Of a stretch of 64,000 nucleotides of DNA, positions 1 to 10,617 are shown piece after piece. The stretch spans positions 2,976,001 through 3,040,000 of the forward strand of contig CM059621.1 of the NCBI GenBank assembly GCA_030435675.1, written 5' to 3'. Under the pieces are notes generated by a model. The model saw only the letters and a program-made list of their open reading frames with translations. It searched no databases and had not been told where the DNA came from. Position 1 is the stretch's first letter. Every line of letters begins with the position of its first letter. The position numbers and the translations under genes were made by a program. The DNA comes from Steinernema hermaphroditum (lineage: Eukaryota > Nematoda > Chromadorea > Rhabditida > Steinernematidae).

Positions 1-120
1 TAGAATTCTGCTATGTAATAGTCCAAATCCGACAGCACTACAGAAGAAGATGGCCCCGAAAACTTGAAACTGTAATCTGTCGGTTGCGTCGGCGTTGTTC
101 GAAGCATTGACAAATGACAT
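1..120 (-). CDS. Srt-like 7TM chemoreceptor, exon 1 only (runs off left edge)
   Basis: This is the first coding exon of a serpentine receptor whose remaining exons lie outside the window. The ATG is at 118-120. The 40 visible codons give a short polar N-terminus followed by most of transmembrane segment 1 (motifs FQVFGAIFF and GFGLLHSRIL). It matches exon 1 of the complete receptor at 1403-2547 almost residue for residue, so the two are tandem paralogues on the same strand. Receptors of this class are G-protein-coupled chemosensory receptors in nematode sensory cilia (family knowledge). Nothing can be said about the intactness of the rest. Confidence 0.72.
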   Translation of the reverse strand, partial: MSFVNASNNADATDRLQFQVFGAIFFCSAVGFGLLHSRIL

Positions 121-1402
121 TCTACACCGTGGAAACAAACTTCTGCAAAGCTTTGTTGCAAAAGAAGTTCATATAGCTGTCAACTGTCAACATAGCTGCG
201 TTTTCAGCCAACGTCTTAATGCTTTTAATCTCGACACAAAATCGTTGTATTCGATCAGGCCAGAACCACTTTTCTCGTGACGATAAAGAAAAATAGAATG
301 TAGAGCGAATACTGAGATCACAATAGTCACTCAATTAATAATAAATTAACAATAACAATAGTTACTCCGCCAAACATGTTTCTCGCCTTTCGTTAGTCTA
401 TTATACAATGAAAGACCCGTGCGAATATGCGACGGAAACAAGCGTGATGGGTTTGAGATTGAGATACGGAAGTCAATGGGAGAAAAATGGGGTAATCGTT
501 ATTCTGTTTAATATATCACTGCACACCAATACTCAATACTCCGTTACGCAGTGATTTTTGTTAACAAGTCTCAAAGACTGGGCACTGAACCCAACTGGAT
601 AAGTGACGAATCAAATGTCGTATAGTTTTTCTGGACATAATGTTCAGGAACACCGATCGACCAACGATCGGCTCACGGAAATTTCTCCTTATAAGTCGCA
701 TCGGTCGAGCAAATTAGAGCCCTGCGGACTACAAGACGTGATTTGCGAATTCTCATCTTCCTCGATTCTTACGATTCCCGTGGGCTTTCTAAGCTATACC
801 TATTTGTCGCCGGGCGAGAATTTTCCTCATTGTTGTCGCTACATTGTACATTGTGTTCTGCACTTGCATAGAAATGCCCTGTTATCTGTTGTCTGTGAAC
901 GAGTCAACTGTCAGACTTCTGCTTGTTCTAGAAGCGACAGGTGAGTTTTATCGTGGGTTCTGATGAGCGGAAACGGAAACAATATGTAGAATGAACAATT
1001 GAGCGTAGTAAGTAACCTCTTAAACATGTTTATCGCCTCCAGCTTGTGTGAACATGTGGCGTAAGCACAATTAACGGGTGAGAACTTGAGACATGAGTGA
1101 AAGATGTAAAAACAGGGTAATTGTGTTTTTGTTTTACATATCACTGTATATCGAATAGCGCCTTCTCGCGAAGAGGCCTCTCGGACAACCACGAACTACA
1201 TGGAGTAATGACTTCACGAGGAAACTATGAGCCAGAATACGGCGAAATCGAAAGCAAGAAAAAGCCGGCCAGCGACGGTTAGGTTTAGTGTGCAACAGCA
1301 CATAAAAACCGTCATAAGTTCACTCCCTCTCTTCACTCTATAGTGGCGTCATTTAGTTGGAACCACTCAAAGGCACTTCACAATATTTAAAATTCTACTT
1401 CA
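121..1402. repeat. Intergenic DNA with two copies of a receptor-upstream repeat
   Basis: No credible gene was found here. About 365-540 repeats the sequence upstream of the next receptor (about 2985-3165): both contain TCTATTATACAATGAAAGA followed by CCCGTGCGAATATG. A weaker third copy lies at about 985-1160, recognised by AAACAATATGTAGAATGAA and the ATGTTTATCGCCT block. The first copy sits 5' of the left-edge receptor and the other full copy 5' of its tandem paralogue. The duplication unit therefore included the promoter region as well as the coding part. Confidence 0.6.
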
Positions 1403-2547
1403 TCAGTTGTTGCCAGTAGTCTGCGTTGCTTTGAGGAAAGCCACGCGGAACACAGGACTCACTTTGGCCCATTTACTTTGCCCAAACGTCATGATTTCAA
1501 TTCTGAGTGATCTGAAATGATGGCCGTTAACTCATCGTCTCCATAGCCACACTAACCTGCACAAGAATAGCAGTAGCATTGGCTGAATGAACATTTTGTT
1601 TATTTGATGTGTGTAAATCAAAACCATCTCGATCCACAGTAACGGTGGCAAAAAAGGTAGGCCAAAATGATAAAGTATCTGTACTGTTGAGTCACAGAGA
1701 AACCTTATTACAGCGAAAAGAAAAATCTGTCTCTCATTCCAGTGCATATGGCTCGCAGTCTTCATCACAAACCGCGTCTTGAGAAGATAACCGAAAATAA
1801 CACCATATACAAGTAAGGATAAGCATCCCATTCCAATAATGTACACGGAACCAATGCTTTTCAATGCATAAGATCCCGAATAGGACATGTCAAACATAAC
1901 CATGTAATGAAAAGGCTGTACACTGTAATCGCAGCAAGGTGACAAAAGAATTATGAAGTGAGCACAGCCCACGAGCCAACTGCCAAGCGTTAATGCCTTG
2001 ATAAGTAAGAATTACGGCGAATATACAAAAACTTAACAGTTTACCGTATGGATGCCATTGGGATATGTCAATTGCACAATGATTTTCAGTCGGTTGAGTG
2101 CAAGCACCACACTGAGAAATGCTTCCACTCTAGAGGCAGATATCATTAAATACAGTATACTAGGCCACGGGTTAAATACGAAAAGTCTAGAGAGACCGAT
2201 GCTCATGTACGACGGACACATGAGGATGTGGGCTGCACTGATGTGCATCATTATTTGATAGCATTCTCTGCTGCGGTAGACTTTGTTCGAACCGAGAGTC
2301 TAAATGGAAATCTTCTATCTACAATTTACTTTATTATGTTGTTTAATGAAAATACAAAGACGGTCTTCGATACATCGTCACACGCAGTCCTACCGCTCTC
2401 AAGATGACCGAATCTGACACTCACCTGAAGAATTCTGCTATGTAGCAGTCCAAATGCGAGAGCAGTGCAGAAGAATACGGCACCGAAGACTTGAAACGGT
2501 AATCTGTCGGTTGTGTCGGCGTTGCTCGAATCATTAACAAGCGACAT
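1403..2547 (-). CDS. Srt-like 7TM chemoreceptor (308 aa, 4 exons)
   Basis: Predicted orphan G-protein-coupled chemoreceptor of the nematode serpentine superfamily, expected in sensory-neuron membranes. Model: complement(join(1403..1511,1557..1996,2045..2299,2425..2547)). All introns have GT-AG ends, phases agree, and the stop is TGA at 1403. The protein has seven hydrophobic stretches: TM1 in exon 1, then a YQIMMHIS block and an LALNRL motif ending TM3 in exon 2. Exon 3 carries TM4-TM7 and ends near QPMLLLFLCR, and the last exon is a basic tail. The layout (short N-terminus, CYQIM-type TM2, A-L-N-R after TM3) resembles class Srt; Srx or Srsx cannot be excluded. The left-edge gene is its tandem copy. 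Acceptors include the weaker ATCAAG, chosen because it keeps frame and restores TM4. Confidence 0.8.
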
Positions 2548-4110
2548 TCTGCACGATGGGAAGACAATTCTGAAACATCAAGAAACTAGCAGGAAGTATT
2601 AAGCGTGGGATGAAGGTGTCATAGAATGAGATACGCATAAAACCGCTTCAGGCGTCCCCATTTTGTCCTTTTTGTGCTATATACTGCCTCTGATCCCGTT
2701 GGAAACGTTCTCCCTTTTGTAGTCGGTCAGTGTTTTCCCAACTCCGCCCTCAATCTTCATTTTGTCTGTTGTCCGGAACCGCTGGTCCTCGAATGATCTA
2801 ATCTGCCATGTGAACGGAAAACATCAACACGAAAAGACGAGCGGACAGTTCTCCATTTCTATAAGGGGGACCTGCAAGTAATGACTAGTACTTGGAAGAA
2901 TATGTTATTCATTTAAACATCGGAATTGAAAACAATATATGGAATGAATGCAAAATCCCGATCGTAAGCGCAGTAGCTACTTCCCATGCTTGTCGCCTTT
3001 CGTAAGTCTATTATACAATGAAAGACCCGTGCGAATATGTGACGGAAGCAACCGTGACAGGTTTCAGGAAGTCAAAGGCGAAAAAACGGGCGCACTGTTC
3101 TTTCCTTCGATGTACCGCAGCATATTAATACACAGCATTCCGTAACACAGCGGCTGCTGTTAATAATAGCCAAAGAACTGGCGCAGTACCCAAGTATACA
3201 AGCTATAAGTTAAGCAGGATATTTGTTTGCTTTTTTGAGATGAAATAATGCGAAGAACTTGGATAAAGGTCCTCCGATTAGAAATAATAGTGAAGAGGAA
3301 AACATCACAATTTGCGGCATGATTGTACACTTCATCTTATTCCGCGTACCGTTTATGGACCCTGTTTTCATTTGTTCATCCAATAAAGTAATCCAATGCT
3401 TTCTTCGACAAAGAAATCGGCAATGTGGCAATTATTGAAAAGGACAATTGTTAGCGCCGATTCCAAGTAATGAGCAGAAAGTGAACACAAAACAGTTGGA
3501 CATGCATTCAAAGACCATTGTTCTTCTGGGATACGGAGTAAGTTAACTAGATCCTTCATCGTCAACTTAAGTTAATGAGATCCGAGAGGTAAGGGATATG
3601 ATGTCAGAGAGGGTCGGCCACTTCCATTTGATCCGTCGGAAAATCTGTATTTGTGACGATGACGCTACAGCGCCACTCTCAAATTTTGGTCTTTAATTAT
3701 GTGAAGAAAATGTGGTAGTTTCAGCCTCGCGCCAATACGGTCCACTTAAACCGAGGATCCATTACAACGCCGAGGTTCGCGCCTACAGCTATCCGATGGT
3801 GGGAATCCACCGCATTTGTATGGTATCCCCGTACTGGATACGGGTGAGAATCGGCGGACAAAGTGCGCTTTTGTAGAACGAGTGACACACGTTGCAACAA
3901 ACAACCTCATTTCGCGCCAATAATCCACCCAACCACACGTTTGTTCCCTACGAGCATCGGCAACCTCAAAAAAAAAAACAACTCAAACGAACCCCAAACG
4001 CTTCACTCAGGTTCGCGGCTACGCAAGGTCGGCCGGGGGCAGTGAAACTTTTACCATGACATGCTACACCATCGCACCTCGCACGAATCCAACACATAGC
4101 AACCATTGAT
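2548..4110. other. Intergenic stretch, no supported gene
   Basis: About 2985-3165 is the second full copy of the receptor-upstream repeat. On the minus strand 3210-3565 holds two overlapping hydrophobic reading frames that look faintly receptor-like but cannot be spliced into a model. They may be a decayed gene. A short block near 2692-2730 resembles part of the dispersed palindrome-ended family seen at 60.4-60.9 kb. Confidence 0.4.
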
Positions 4111-4207
4111 GGGAAACGAGTCCGAAATCCAAACGAGTCCGAGTCCGGACCCAGGGTTGTGCGGAAGTAATCCGGAAGTCGGAACCGGAAGAAACGGCTA
4201 GAGGCGG

Positions 4208-4441
4208 TATCGTCGCCGAGCGCGATTTGACTACGGACGAACGCACGAAGGAAGGAAATTTGAAAGGACGATTGCGTCGAGCCCAAGCGACCTATTGATA
4301 CTCAGCGCGTCCGTTGTTTGATAACCTGTTTTTAACCGATTTTGTTCTTTGTGACGAGTTTAATTTGTGTTATAAACTAACGCCCGTTATTCTCGTACAT
4401 CAAGTCCCGCGTGGCAAAGACATCGGCGAGCCTCCACTTTA
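4208..4441 (+). repeat. 5' LTR
   Basis: Direct repeat of 234 bp, identical to 5995-6228 apart from about two substitutions, for example CGAGCCCAAG here against CGAGACCAAG there. It begins TATCGTCGCC and ends CTCCACTTTA. Confidence 0.88.
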
Positions 4442-4571
4442 TGGTGCATCGGCTAAACAGACAACAGCCTCCGTGTTTTTTCGAATTTCGAAAATCACTC
4501 AGACATCTGCATCAATTGAGCGCGAAACGATCGCCTCACGAACGGTAGAAAACCAGACCGCTTCAGCAGAA

Positions 4572-6108
4572 ATGGCTTCACTCACGATCCCGCGGAAGAG
4601 CGCAATCACCAAGTTGGAGAACAGCTCACAAGAGCTCATGGGAAGAATGCGCACAGTCGTGGCTACTTACAAAGACAAAGAAGCAGGAAAATCGTTGTTT
4701 TAACTGTACGGGCATAGGCCATAGTTCGCGAGACTGTCGCAGTATGGGCTGCAAGAACTGCGCTCTGAGACACCACTCAACGATCTGTGACAAGATCGCA
4801 TCACTCCGCGAAACACCGCCACAGCGAACCGAGACAACTTCCAGACACTCGAACTTCGCAAGACTCCACAGCAGCGGAAGAAACGCTCACACAACCATCG
4901 GAACGAGACGAGTAATCAGTTCCGAAGACAACGGCACAGTTTCGACAGGTCTCTTGTTGACGACAACAGCAAAGATCCTAAACGAACAAACTAAGAACTG
5001 GGAAGATATCGACGTACTGATTGACTCTGGATCCCAGGTGTCGGTCATAACAGACAAAACGGTAAATAAGCTGGGTTTGAAGAAACTATGAGACAGTGAT
5101 ATGCAAATCCAGACAACCGGCGGAAAAAAGACACAGACAAAACGCTACGACATCGTAACCGCGGAGCTCTGCGACAAACACGCAAACCGCATGTCTATCG
5201 ACATCATGGTTGACGGAGACACCATAGTCGGCGAAATCGACGATGCCAACTTAAACGAGACAGACATAAGTGCCATAAAAGACAACGACATCGAACTCCA
5301 GGAAGGATTCGGAAAAAGGAAGCGAGCTCCAGAACTACTTCTCGGAGCCAACTATTTCTTCGATGTAATTGCTGGCAGCAACATAGTGGATCTACCGTCT
5401 GGACTCAAGATCATGAAAACAAGATTAGGAAACATCATCGCGGGGAGGATACAGACGAAAGACAAACCAATCCGTTCCGCTTGTCGGAAAACGCTCATAG
5501 ACAACTCCGCAAACTGGCAGCAGTTCAAAGACCAGAACACCATTCCAATTGAGCTAAAAGATGAACGCGACGACATCTTGAACATGCAGCAACTTGGAGA
5601 TCGAAGCAAACCACTACCTCTGAGTGGTGAGACAAAACGCGATACGACAACCTCCAAACCACTGAGTGATGAGACAAAACGCGATTCGACAACCTCCTCA
5701 GAGCAGGACATTAACTTCAAACCAGACACTCAGACACACAAACATCCAGGACGTAGGGAGCCTCATCCGAGATGGGAAAAATTCAGGACAAAAGTCAGAC
5801 TAAGACTGCCGCCCGTCTCTAGCGTACACCACTCGATCGACTCGCTGGCCCCGACGGAAATTAGAAGTGTAGACAACACCTCATCAGTGACAGACAACGT
5901 CGTAAGTGTCTCACACAAGGTTGTGTCTAGAAAAAAAGGATTACGCTGCAAGAACCAAGACAGCGTCAGAAGTTCCCCGAAGGTGGGGCGGGAGTATCGT
6001 CGCCGAGCGCGATTTGACTACGGACGAACGCACGAAGGAAGGAAATTTGAAAGGACGATTGCGTCGAGACCAAGCGACCTATTGATACTCAGCGCGTCCG
6101 TTGTTTGA
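4572..6108 (+). pseudogene. Degenerate gag-protease reading frame of the LTR element
   Basis: Three blocks of an LTR-element polyprotein are visible. A gag-like start at 4572 stops at 4703. In another frame follow two zinc-knuckle-like blocks (CFNC...DC and CKNC...IC, about 4690-4790). Then comes an aspartic protease whose active-site block reads LIDSGSQVSVIT near 5020-5055, as in the BEL/Pao protease family. An in-frame TGA at 5089-5091 interrupts the protease. The same frame continues (LLLGANYFFDV near 5338-5370, typical of the region after the BEL/Pao protease) until it runs into the 3' LTR. The frame change, the stop and the absence of polymerase domains mark it as dead. Confidence 0.75.
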
Positions 6109-6228
6109 TAACCTGTTTTTAACCGATTTTGTTCTTTGTGACGAGTTTAATTTGTGTTATAAACTAACGCCCGTTATTCTCGTACATCAAGTCCCGCGTG
6201 GCAAAGACATCGGCGAGTCTCCACTTTA
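5995..6228 (+). repeat. 3' LTR
   Basis: Same 234-bp sequence as 4208-4441. It is preceded by a purine-rich tract (GAAGGTGGGGCGGGAG) that fits a polypurine priming site, and followed by target duplication GGCGG at 6229-6233. Confidence 0.88.
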
Positions 6229-6555
6229 GGCGGGTTCGAATCCACCGTGAGAACAAACATTTTTGTCGTCGGTTTAAGACAGCCATTTTATTAACATAGT
6301 TTTTCTTTGGACATAAATAAACAGAAGAAAAGCTTTGCGACTAGCGTCAAATGAAAATGAGTTAAGATAAAAATGTCAGTCCTCAGGGTGGATTCGAACC
6401 CACCTCGAGCCGTTTCTTCCGGTTCCGACCACACGCATTGTTCCGCACAACCCTGGTCCGGACTCGTTTCAAAATCCTAAACGAGTATATTGACTGAACA
6501 CATGTATATTAATTATACATTTCAATTTATTACTCTACATTCACATCTTTGGCAC

Positions 6556-7536
6556 TCATTTAGTCACAGCTACAGTAGTCACTTGAAACATCATATTTGT
6601 CTCTTCGATCGGTTTTCGGAGCAGCAAAATACGAACCATGTTTACAGCACCTCGGCGATAGCATCGAAACATCAGTATACAACTGGCATTCATAATCGGA
6701 CTGTAGGAAAAGACGGAAATAGTTCCCAAAGCATAAGCTGTCACAGCGTGATCCCAGTCAGGACAGTTAAATATGATCATCTTTGCTATAACTGGCAAGC
6801 CACCCATAACAAACGGAAATGTCGTAATGACCATAAGATTCCAGAAAAGCGATTTCTGCATTTGAGCGGTTCTGTGCGAAACTTTCTGTTTGTTGAAAAC
6901 GACCATTTTGAAGATTTCGATGATGAAGACGTTCGATGCCATGGCAAATAAGATTGCGAAGGCAACAGAACCGATGAAGAGATGCTTTCTGATTCCTGTA
7001 GGATGGAAACAGAACATTGAATTCTTAAGATCCGGATGTATAGTGGAAGGGTACTCCTCAACTGGTACAATCCATAATATGTAGGTTACAGTATAGAGTA
7101 TGGAAAAGAACAGGTGAAGTAGAACGCCATACAAGTAGCCCCACCTAGGGCTCACTGATTTCAGTCGACTATGCCGAAGCATGCTCATGTACCGGAATTG
7201 AAAAGAGATGAAAAACGAAATGGCGATATTAACTATAGTTAGAAAGATGGTGAAGTAGATGATATGTCCGTAAACTTCGCCAGGTAGGTAGGAACCTATA
7301 GGTCCATCCATAGCAAAACACATCAGTGGAAACATCGGGTAGAAGCGGAACAGCATCCATACGGAACTCCCCAAAAAGCTCCAGCAAATCGCGTTCAACA
7401 GCATGTGAGAATAGTGCTTCATATTCTTAGGCGTGTACTTTAGAATAAGAGGTATTGTGATCAGATTGGTAGCGAAGCTGATGATTGTAGCAATGTCGAA
7501 ATACTCTGTGTAGAAAGGCTCAAGAGGTCGCGACAT
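6556..7536 (-). CDS. Srh/Sri-like 7TM chemoreceptor, intronless (326 aa)
   Basis: A single open frame from ATG at 7536 to TGA at 6556 encodes a seven-pass membrane protein of usual size for the Str/Srh/Sri branch of nematode chemoreceptors. Visible family features are a TPKNMKHYSHMLLN block after TM1 (the family pattern is a TP..M..Y...LLN region), a long hydrophobic middle, a KMVVFNKQKVS loop before TM6 and an SYSPIMNASCILMF block in TM7. It is expected to act as a sensory G-protein-coupled receptor of unknown ligand. Family members usually carry introns, so the lack of any is notable, and a retrocopy origin is possible. No stop or frameshift is seen. Srh and Sri cannot be told apart here. 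Confidence 0.8.
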   Translation of the reverse strand: MSRPLEPFYTEYFDIATIISFATNLITIPLILKYTPKNMKHYSHMLLNAICWSFLGSSVWMLFRFYPMFPLMCFAMDGPIGSYLPGEVYGHIIYFTIFLTIVNIAISFFISFQFRYMSMLRHSRLKSVSPRWGYLYGVLLHLFFSILYTVTYILWIVPVEEYPSTIHPDLKNSMFCFHPTGIRKHLFIGSVAFAILFAMASNVFIIEIFKMVVFNKQKVSHRTAQMQKSLFWNLMVITTFPFVMGGLPVIAKMIIFNCPDWDHAVTAYALGTISVFSYSPIMNASCILMFRCYRRGAVNMVRILLLRKPIEETNMMFQVTTVAVTK

Positions 7537-7961
7537 TACTGATGCTTAAAAGTGAAGAGGTATATAAGCAGGATACAACAATACAATAATAATATAAACA
7601 GGATGGAAAATGTGTTCCGCTTGTATATCTACGCTGTTTTTTGTACATTCGAGAACAAAAGATATACTCGGAAGATAGATAAATCAAACATAACATGTTT
7701 TTTGATATTAACGCATCGAACATATATGTAGACTTTTTGATGTCACGGAAGCTGTGAAGCGAAATTTCGTTCATTTAATCCACGAACAATGATCACGATG
7801 TTTGTTGAGAGTTGTAAGCACAATGGACGTAATTCCAGCGCACGACGTTTCTGGAACTGTCCTTACTGAATTGCGGCTGTCAACACAGGGAAAATGACAA
7901 TAAAAGTATAGAGAAAAGCTGTTTGAGAGATGTCTCGTCTTGTTTAGTTGTTGACGTCACT

Positions 7962-8036
7962 CGAGCACATCAAGGAGAAACTGAAGCTTGGCCAGAATAA
8001 TCAGGAGGCTATCTTCCGATCTTTGTTTAGCTGAAT
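7962..8036 (+). pseudogene. Truncated copy of the small secreted gene's last exon
   Basis: Read on the plus strand, this encodes the C-terminal 24 residues (LEHIKEKLKLGQNNQEAIFR then SLFS and stop) of the protein at 10618-10904, with one D-to-H change. No upstream exon, signal peptide or promoter accompanies it. It is the breakpoint remnant of the inverted duplication and cannot make the protein. Confidence 0.75.
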
Positions 8037-8229
8037 ACCACGCGATGAGTAAGAAATATCTAAAGAGCGATGCCCATTCTTTAAGACAATGTGAATTGTA
8101 ACTGATTGATGATGTGTCAGGGTTTGCAGGAATTATAACGCGCACACGAAAAAAGCAACCACTTTTCTGAAGATATGCATTTATTTGATTTTCCAATATG
8201 TGACAATTGGAAATTCCGAAGTTCAACGT

Positions 8230-8989
8230 TTAGTGACCTCCGACAACACCGCCAACGACGGGGAGACCCTTGAGGACAGGGACAACTGAAAGATGCTACT
8301 GTAGCGTGAAGAGAGGGAGAGAACTTACGGAGGTTGAGGACAGTTTGGAGGAGGGAGATGACAAGGCCGAGGATTCCGCCGATGGGACCTGCGGCGAGAC
8401 CTCCGACGATGGGGATACCGCTGACAACTCCGGTGACGGTCTTCTCAAGACCACCAAGAAGTCCAGAGAGGTCGAGTCCTCCGATAGCTCCACCAGCAGA
8501 TCCGGTGGCGCCCTGGGCACCTCCAAGGATTCCAGTCACGGCTCCGAGGGGACCAGATCCTCCAGTGATTCCTCCAAGAGCTCCGGTGATGTCCTCAGCA
8601 GGTCCGGAAGCGGCGTCCTTTCCTCCAGTGACTCCTCCGACGATTCCCCCAAGGGCGTTGGTGGCAGTGTTGGCGACATCCGATGCAGCACCGCTGGCTC
8701 CAGTAGCAGCGTTTCCAGCACCTCCGATTCCTCCGAGGAGACCTCCGACAGCGTCAGTGGCGCCGTTGGCAGCACCGGACGCGGCTCCAGTGGCATCAGA
8801 AGGGGTACCTCCGATACCGCCGAGACCACCAAGCAGGCCTCCAATTGCTCCGGCGTCGCCGTTTTTTTCTCCGCTTGCATTCTTATCCTTCTTATGGCCC
8901 TCACCCAGGTGAAGGTCGTTGTTTCCTTGGTCGTTATCGGCCAGGGCGACGGAAAGGAGGAGCAGAGAGAAGAGAGCGATCGCCTTCAT
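8230..8989 (-). CDS. Gly/Ala-rich secreted protein, copy 1 (238 aa, 2 exons)
   Basis: Model: complement(join(8230..8285,8329..8989)) with a 43-bp GT-AG intron. A clear signal peptide (MKAIALFSLLLLSVALA) is followed by a short charged segment. Then come about 170 residues of low-complexity Gly/Ala/Thr/Ser sequence with repeated GGLLGG, GGIxGG and ATGAASGAANGATDA units. A hydrophobic Gly-rich end reads PIVGGLAAGPIGGILG, and the tail is LPVVGGVVGGH. It has no Cys and no known enzyme domain. Such proteins are usually structural, cuticle-surface or mucin-like, but no specific role can be assigned. Third-position bias towards C suggests high expression. A TACAAAAG box lies at 9036-9043. It is the inverted paralogue of 9651-10422. 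Confidence 0.85.
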
Positions 8990-9035
8990 GGTTCACAAAA
9001 CGTTGCAATGAGTGTCATCCCATGGCGCTGCTTTG

Positions 9036-9043
9036 CTTTTGTA
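9036..9043 (-). promoter_or_regulatory. TACAAAAG core-promoter-like box
   Basis: TACAAAAG lies about 47-54 bp before the ATG at 8989. The same octamer sits at nearly the same distance before the paralogues at 9651, 39650 and 43043, so it is likely a TATA-like start-site element. Confidence 0.5.
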
Positions 9044-9596
9044 CCCCCGGGAAAGGGGTGCCACTTTGGCCACGCCGTGCTCAGCATAGGAATGTGACGG
9101 TTTTCGATCGGCATAAACGCGTGATCTGTCCAAAAATAACATCGGTATGACAGCTACAAGTCTGTTTTGAATATGTTTTTCGGTCACGAGAAACCGAATG
9201 CATCACTCCAAAAAATAGTCATTCTGCCGCTAACATAAGCCTAAGGTGTAAATTACAAACTTTTAGAACTAACGTTGATATTCGCAAAAAAATAAAAAAG
9301 GGCTCGGTCGCTTTAGCCGTAGTTATACGAGGTAACATAAATATTCAAACGGAGCGCTGTGTTCCTTAAGTAAAAACTGTGATATGCTATCATTAAATTA
9401 TGTAAAGTAAACTAAAACTATTATTTTAAGGATTTAACAAACATGATCACCGATCATGTAAAAATTGTTTTCGCAAAGTAATGTCTGCGATTATATTTGG
9501 ACAAATCCCATGTTTTCGGATTATGTTCAGCGAGAGCATTTGTGGCGTATTCAAATCAGAACTCTGCAGATACGTGGCACTCCTCTCCACAAAGGA

Positions 9597-9604
9597 TACA
9601 AAAG
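9597..9604 (+). promoter_or_regulatory. TACAAAAG core-promoter-like box
   Basis: TACAAAAG about 50 bp before the ATG at 9651. It is conserved in position with the inverted paralogue although much of the surrounding upstream DNA has diverged. Confidence 0.5.
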
Positions 9605-9650
9605 AGGGCAGGTGGAAGAGAGCTTCACTCATTCGAACGTTTTGTGTACC

Positions 9651-10422
9651 ATGAAGGCGATCGCTCTCTTCTCTCTGCTCCTCCTTTCCGTCGCCCTGGC
9701 CGACAACGACCAAGGAAACAACGGTCCCCATTCCGGTGAGGTCCACAGGAAGGACAAGAATGGAAGCGGAGAAAAGCACGGTGACGCCGGAGCGATTGGA
9801 GGCCTGCTTAGTGGTCTCGGCGGTATCGGAGGTGCCCCTTCTGATGCCACTGGAGCCGCGTCCGGTGCTGCCAACGGCGCCACTGACGCTGTCGGAGGAC
9901 TCCTCGGAGGCAGTGGAGGTGCTGGAAACGCTGCTACTGAAGCCAGCGGTGTTGCCTCGGATGTCACCAACACTGCCACCAACGCAATTGGAGGAATCGT
10001 CGGAGGAGCCACTGGAGGAAAGGACGCCGCTTCCGGACCTGCTGGGGACATCACCGGAGCTCTTGGAGGAATCACTGGAGGATCTGGTCCCCTCGGAGCC
10101 GTGACTGGAATCCTTGGAGGTGCCCAGGGCGCCGCCGGATCTGCTGCTGGATCTGCTGGTGGAGCCATCGGAGGACTCGACATCTCAGGACTTCTGGGTG
10201 GTCTTGAGAAGACTGTTACCGGAGTTGTTAGAGGTATCCCCATCGTCGGAGGTCTCGCCGCTGGTCCTATCGGCGGAATTCTCGGCCTTGTCATCTCCCT
10301 CCTCCAAACTGTCCTCAACCTCCGTAAGTTCTCTCCCTCTCTTCACGCTACAGTGGCATCTTTCAGTTGTCCCTGTCCTCAAGGGTCTCCCCGTCGTTGG
10401 CGGTGTTGTCGGAGGTCACTAA
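9651..10422 (+). CDS. Gly/Ala-rich secreted protein, copy 2 (242 aa, 2 exons)
   Basis: Model: join(9651..10323,10367..10422), with a 43-bp intron in the same place and phase as copy 1. The signal peptide is identical. The body has the same GGLLGG and GAASGAANGATDA repeats, with a 4-residue insertion (repeated AGS near residue 163) relative to copy 1. The C-terminal tail LPVVGGVVGGH is unchanged. The absence of stops and the conserved frame through repetitive sequence argue that both copies are functional. Presumed extracellular structural or surface protein; no biochemical role is visible. It converges with the small secreted gene at 10618-10904. Confidence 0.85.
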
Positions 10423-10617
10423 ACGTTCAACTTCGGAATTTCCAATTGTCACATATTGGAAAATCAAATAAATGCATATCTCCAGAAAAGTGGTTGCTTT
10501 ATTCGTGTGCGCGTTATAATTCCTGCAAACCCTGACACATCATAAATCAGTTACAATTCACATTGTCTTATAACATGAACATCGCTCTTTAGGTATTCCT
10601 TACTCATCGAGTGGCAT

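Larger units (their letters stand above)
4208..6228 (+). mobile_element. Short BEL/Pao-like LTR retrotransposon remnant
   Basis: Two 234-bp LTRs (4208-4441 and 5995-6228) run in the same direction and differ at about two positions. They are flanked by the 5-bp target duplication GGCGG (4203-4207 and 6229-6233). A TGG directly after the 5' LTR fits a primer-binding site, and a purine-rich run precedes the 3' LTR. The LTRs do not show TG...CA ends, which is unusual. Only about 1.55 kb lies between them: a gag-like start, two zinc knuckles and an aspartic protease. There is no reverse transcriptase, RNase H or integrase, so it cannot move on its own. The near-identical LTRs suggest recent insertion of an already deleted copy. 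Confidence 0.85.
4115..6482. repeat. Inverted repeat interrupted by the LTR element
   Basis: The left arm is 4115-4207 and resumes at 6229-6275 after the LTR element. The right arm, inverted, is 6362-6482. Rejoining the left arm across the insertion gives an order of blocks (ACGAGTCCGG, GGGTTGTGCGG, GGAAGAAACGGCT, GGTTCGAATCCACC) that is the reverse complement of the right arm. Each arm contains GGTTCGAATCC, an exact match to the Pol III B-box consensus, inside a GGTGG/CCACC hairpin. A tRNA-derived element is possible, but no complete tRNA cloverleaf was found. Confidence 0.65.

Noticed and set aside
3210..3565. Hydrophobic minus-strand frames resembling a receptor fragment
   Set aside because: Two overlapping frames could not be joined by splice sites and no family motif was recognised.
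6229..6400. tRNA gene at the B-box match
   Set aside because: An exact B box and T-arm-like hairpin exist, but no A box, anticodon arm or acceptor stem at proper spacing.
8270..9097. Long plus-strand frame over the Gly-rich gene
   Set aside because: Antisense shadow of the secreted gene on the minus strand; Ser/Asp/Thr composition is a by-product of Gly/Ala codons. The same applies to 9629-10318 on the minus strand.
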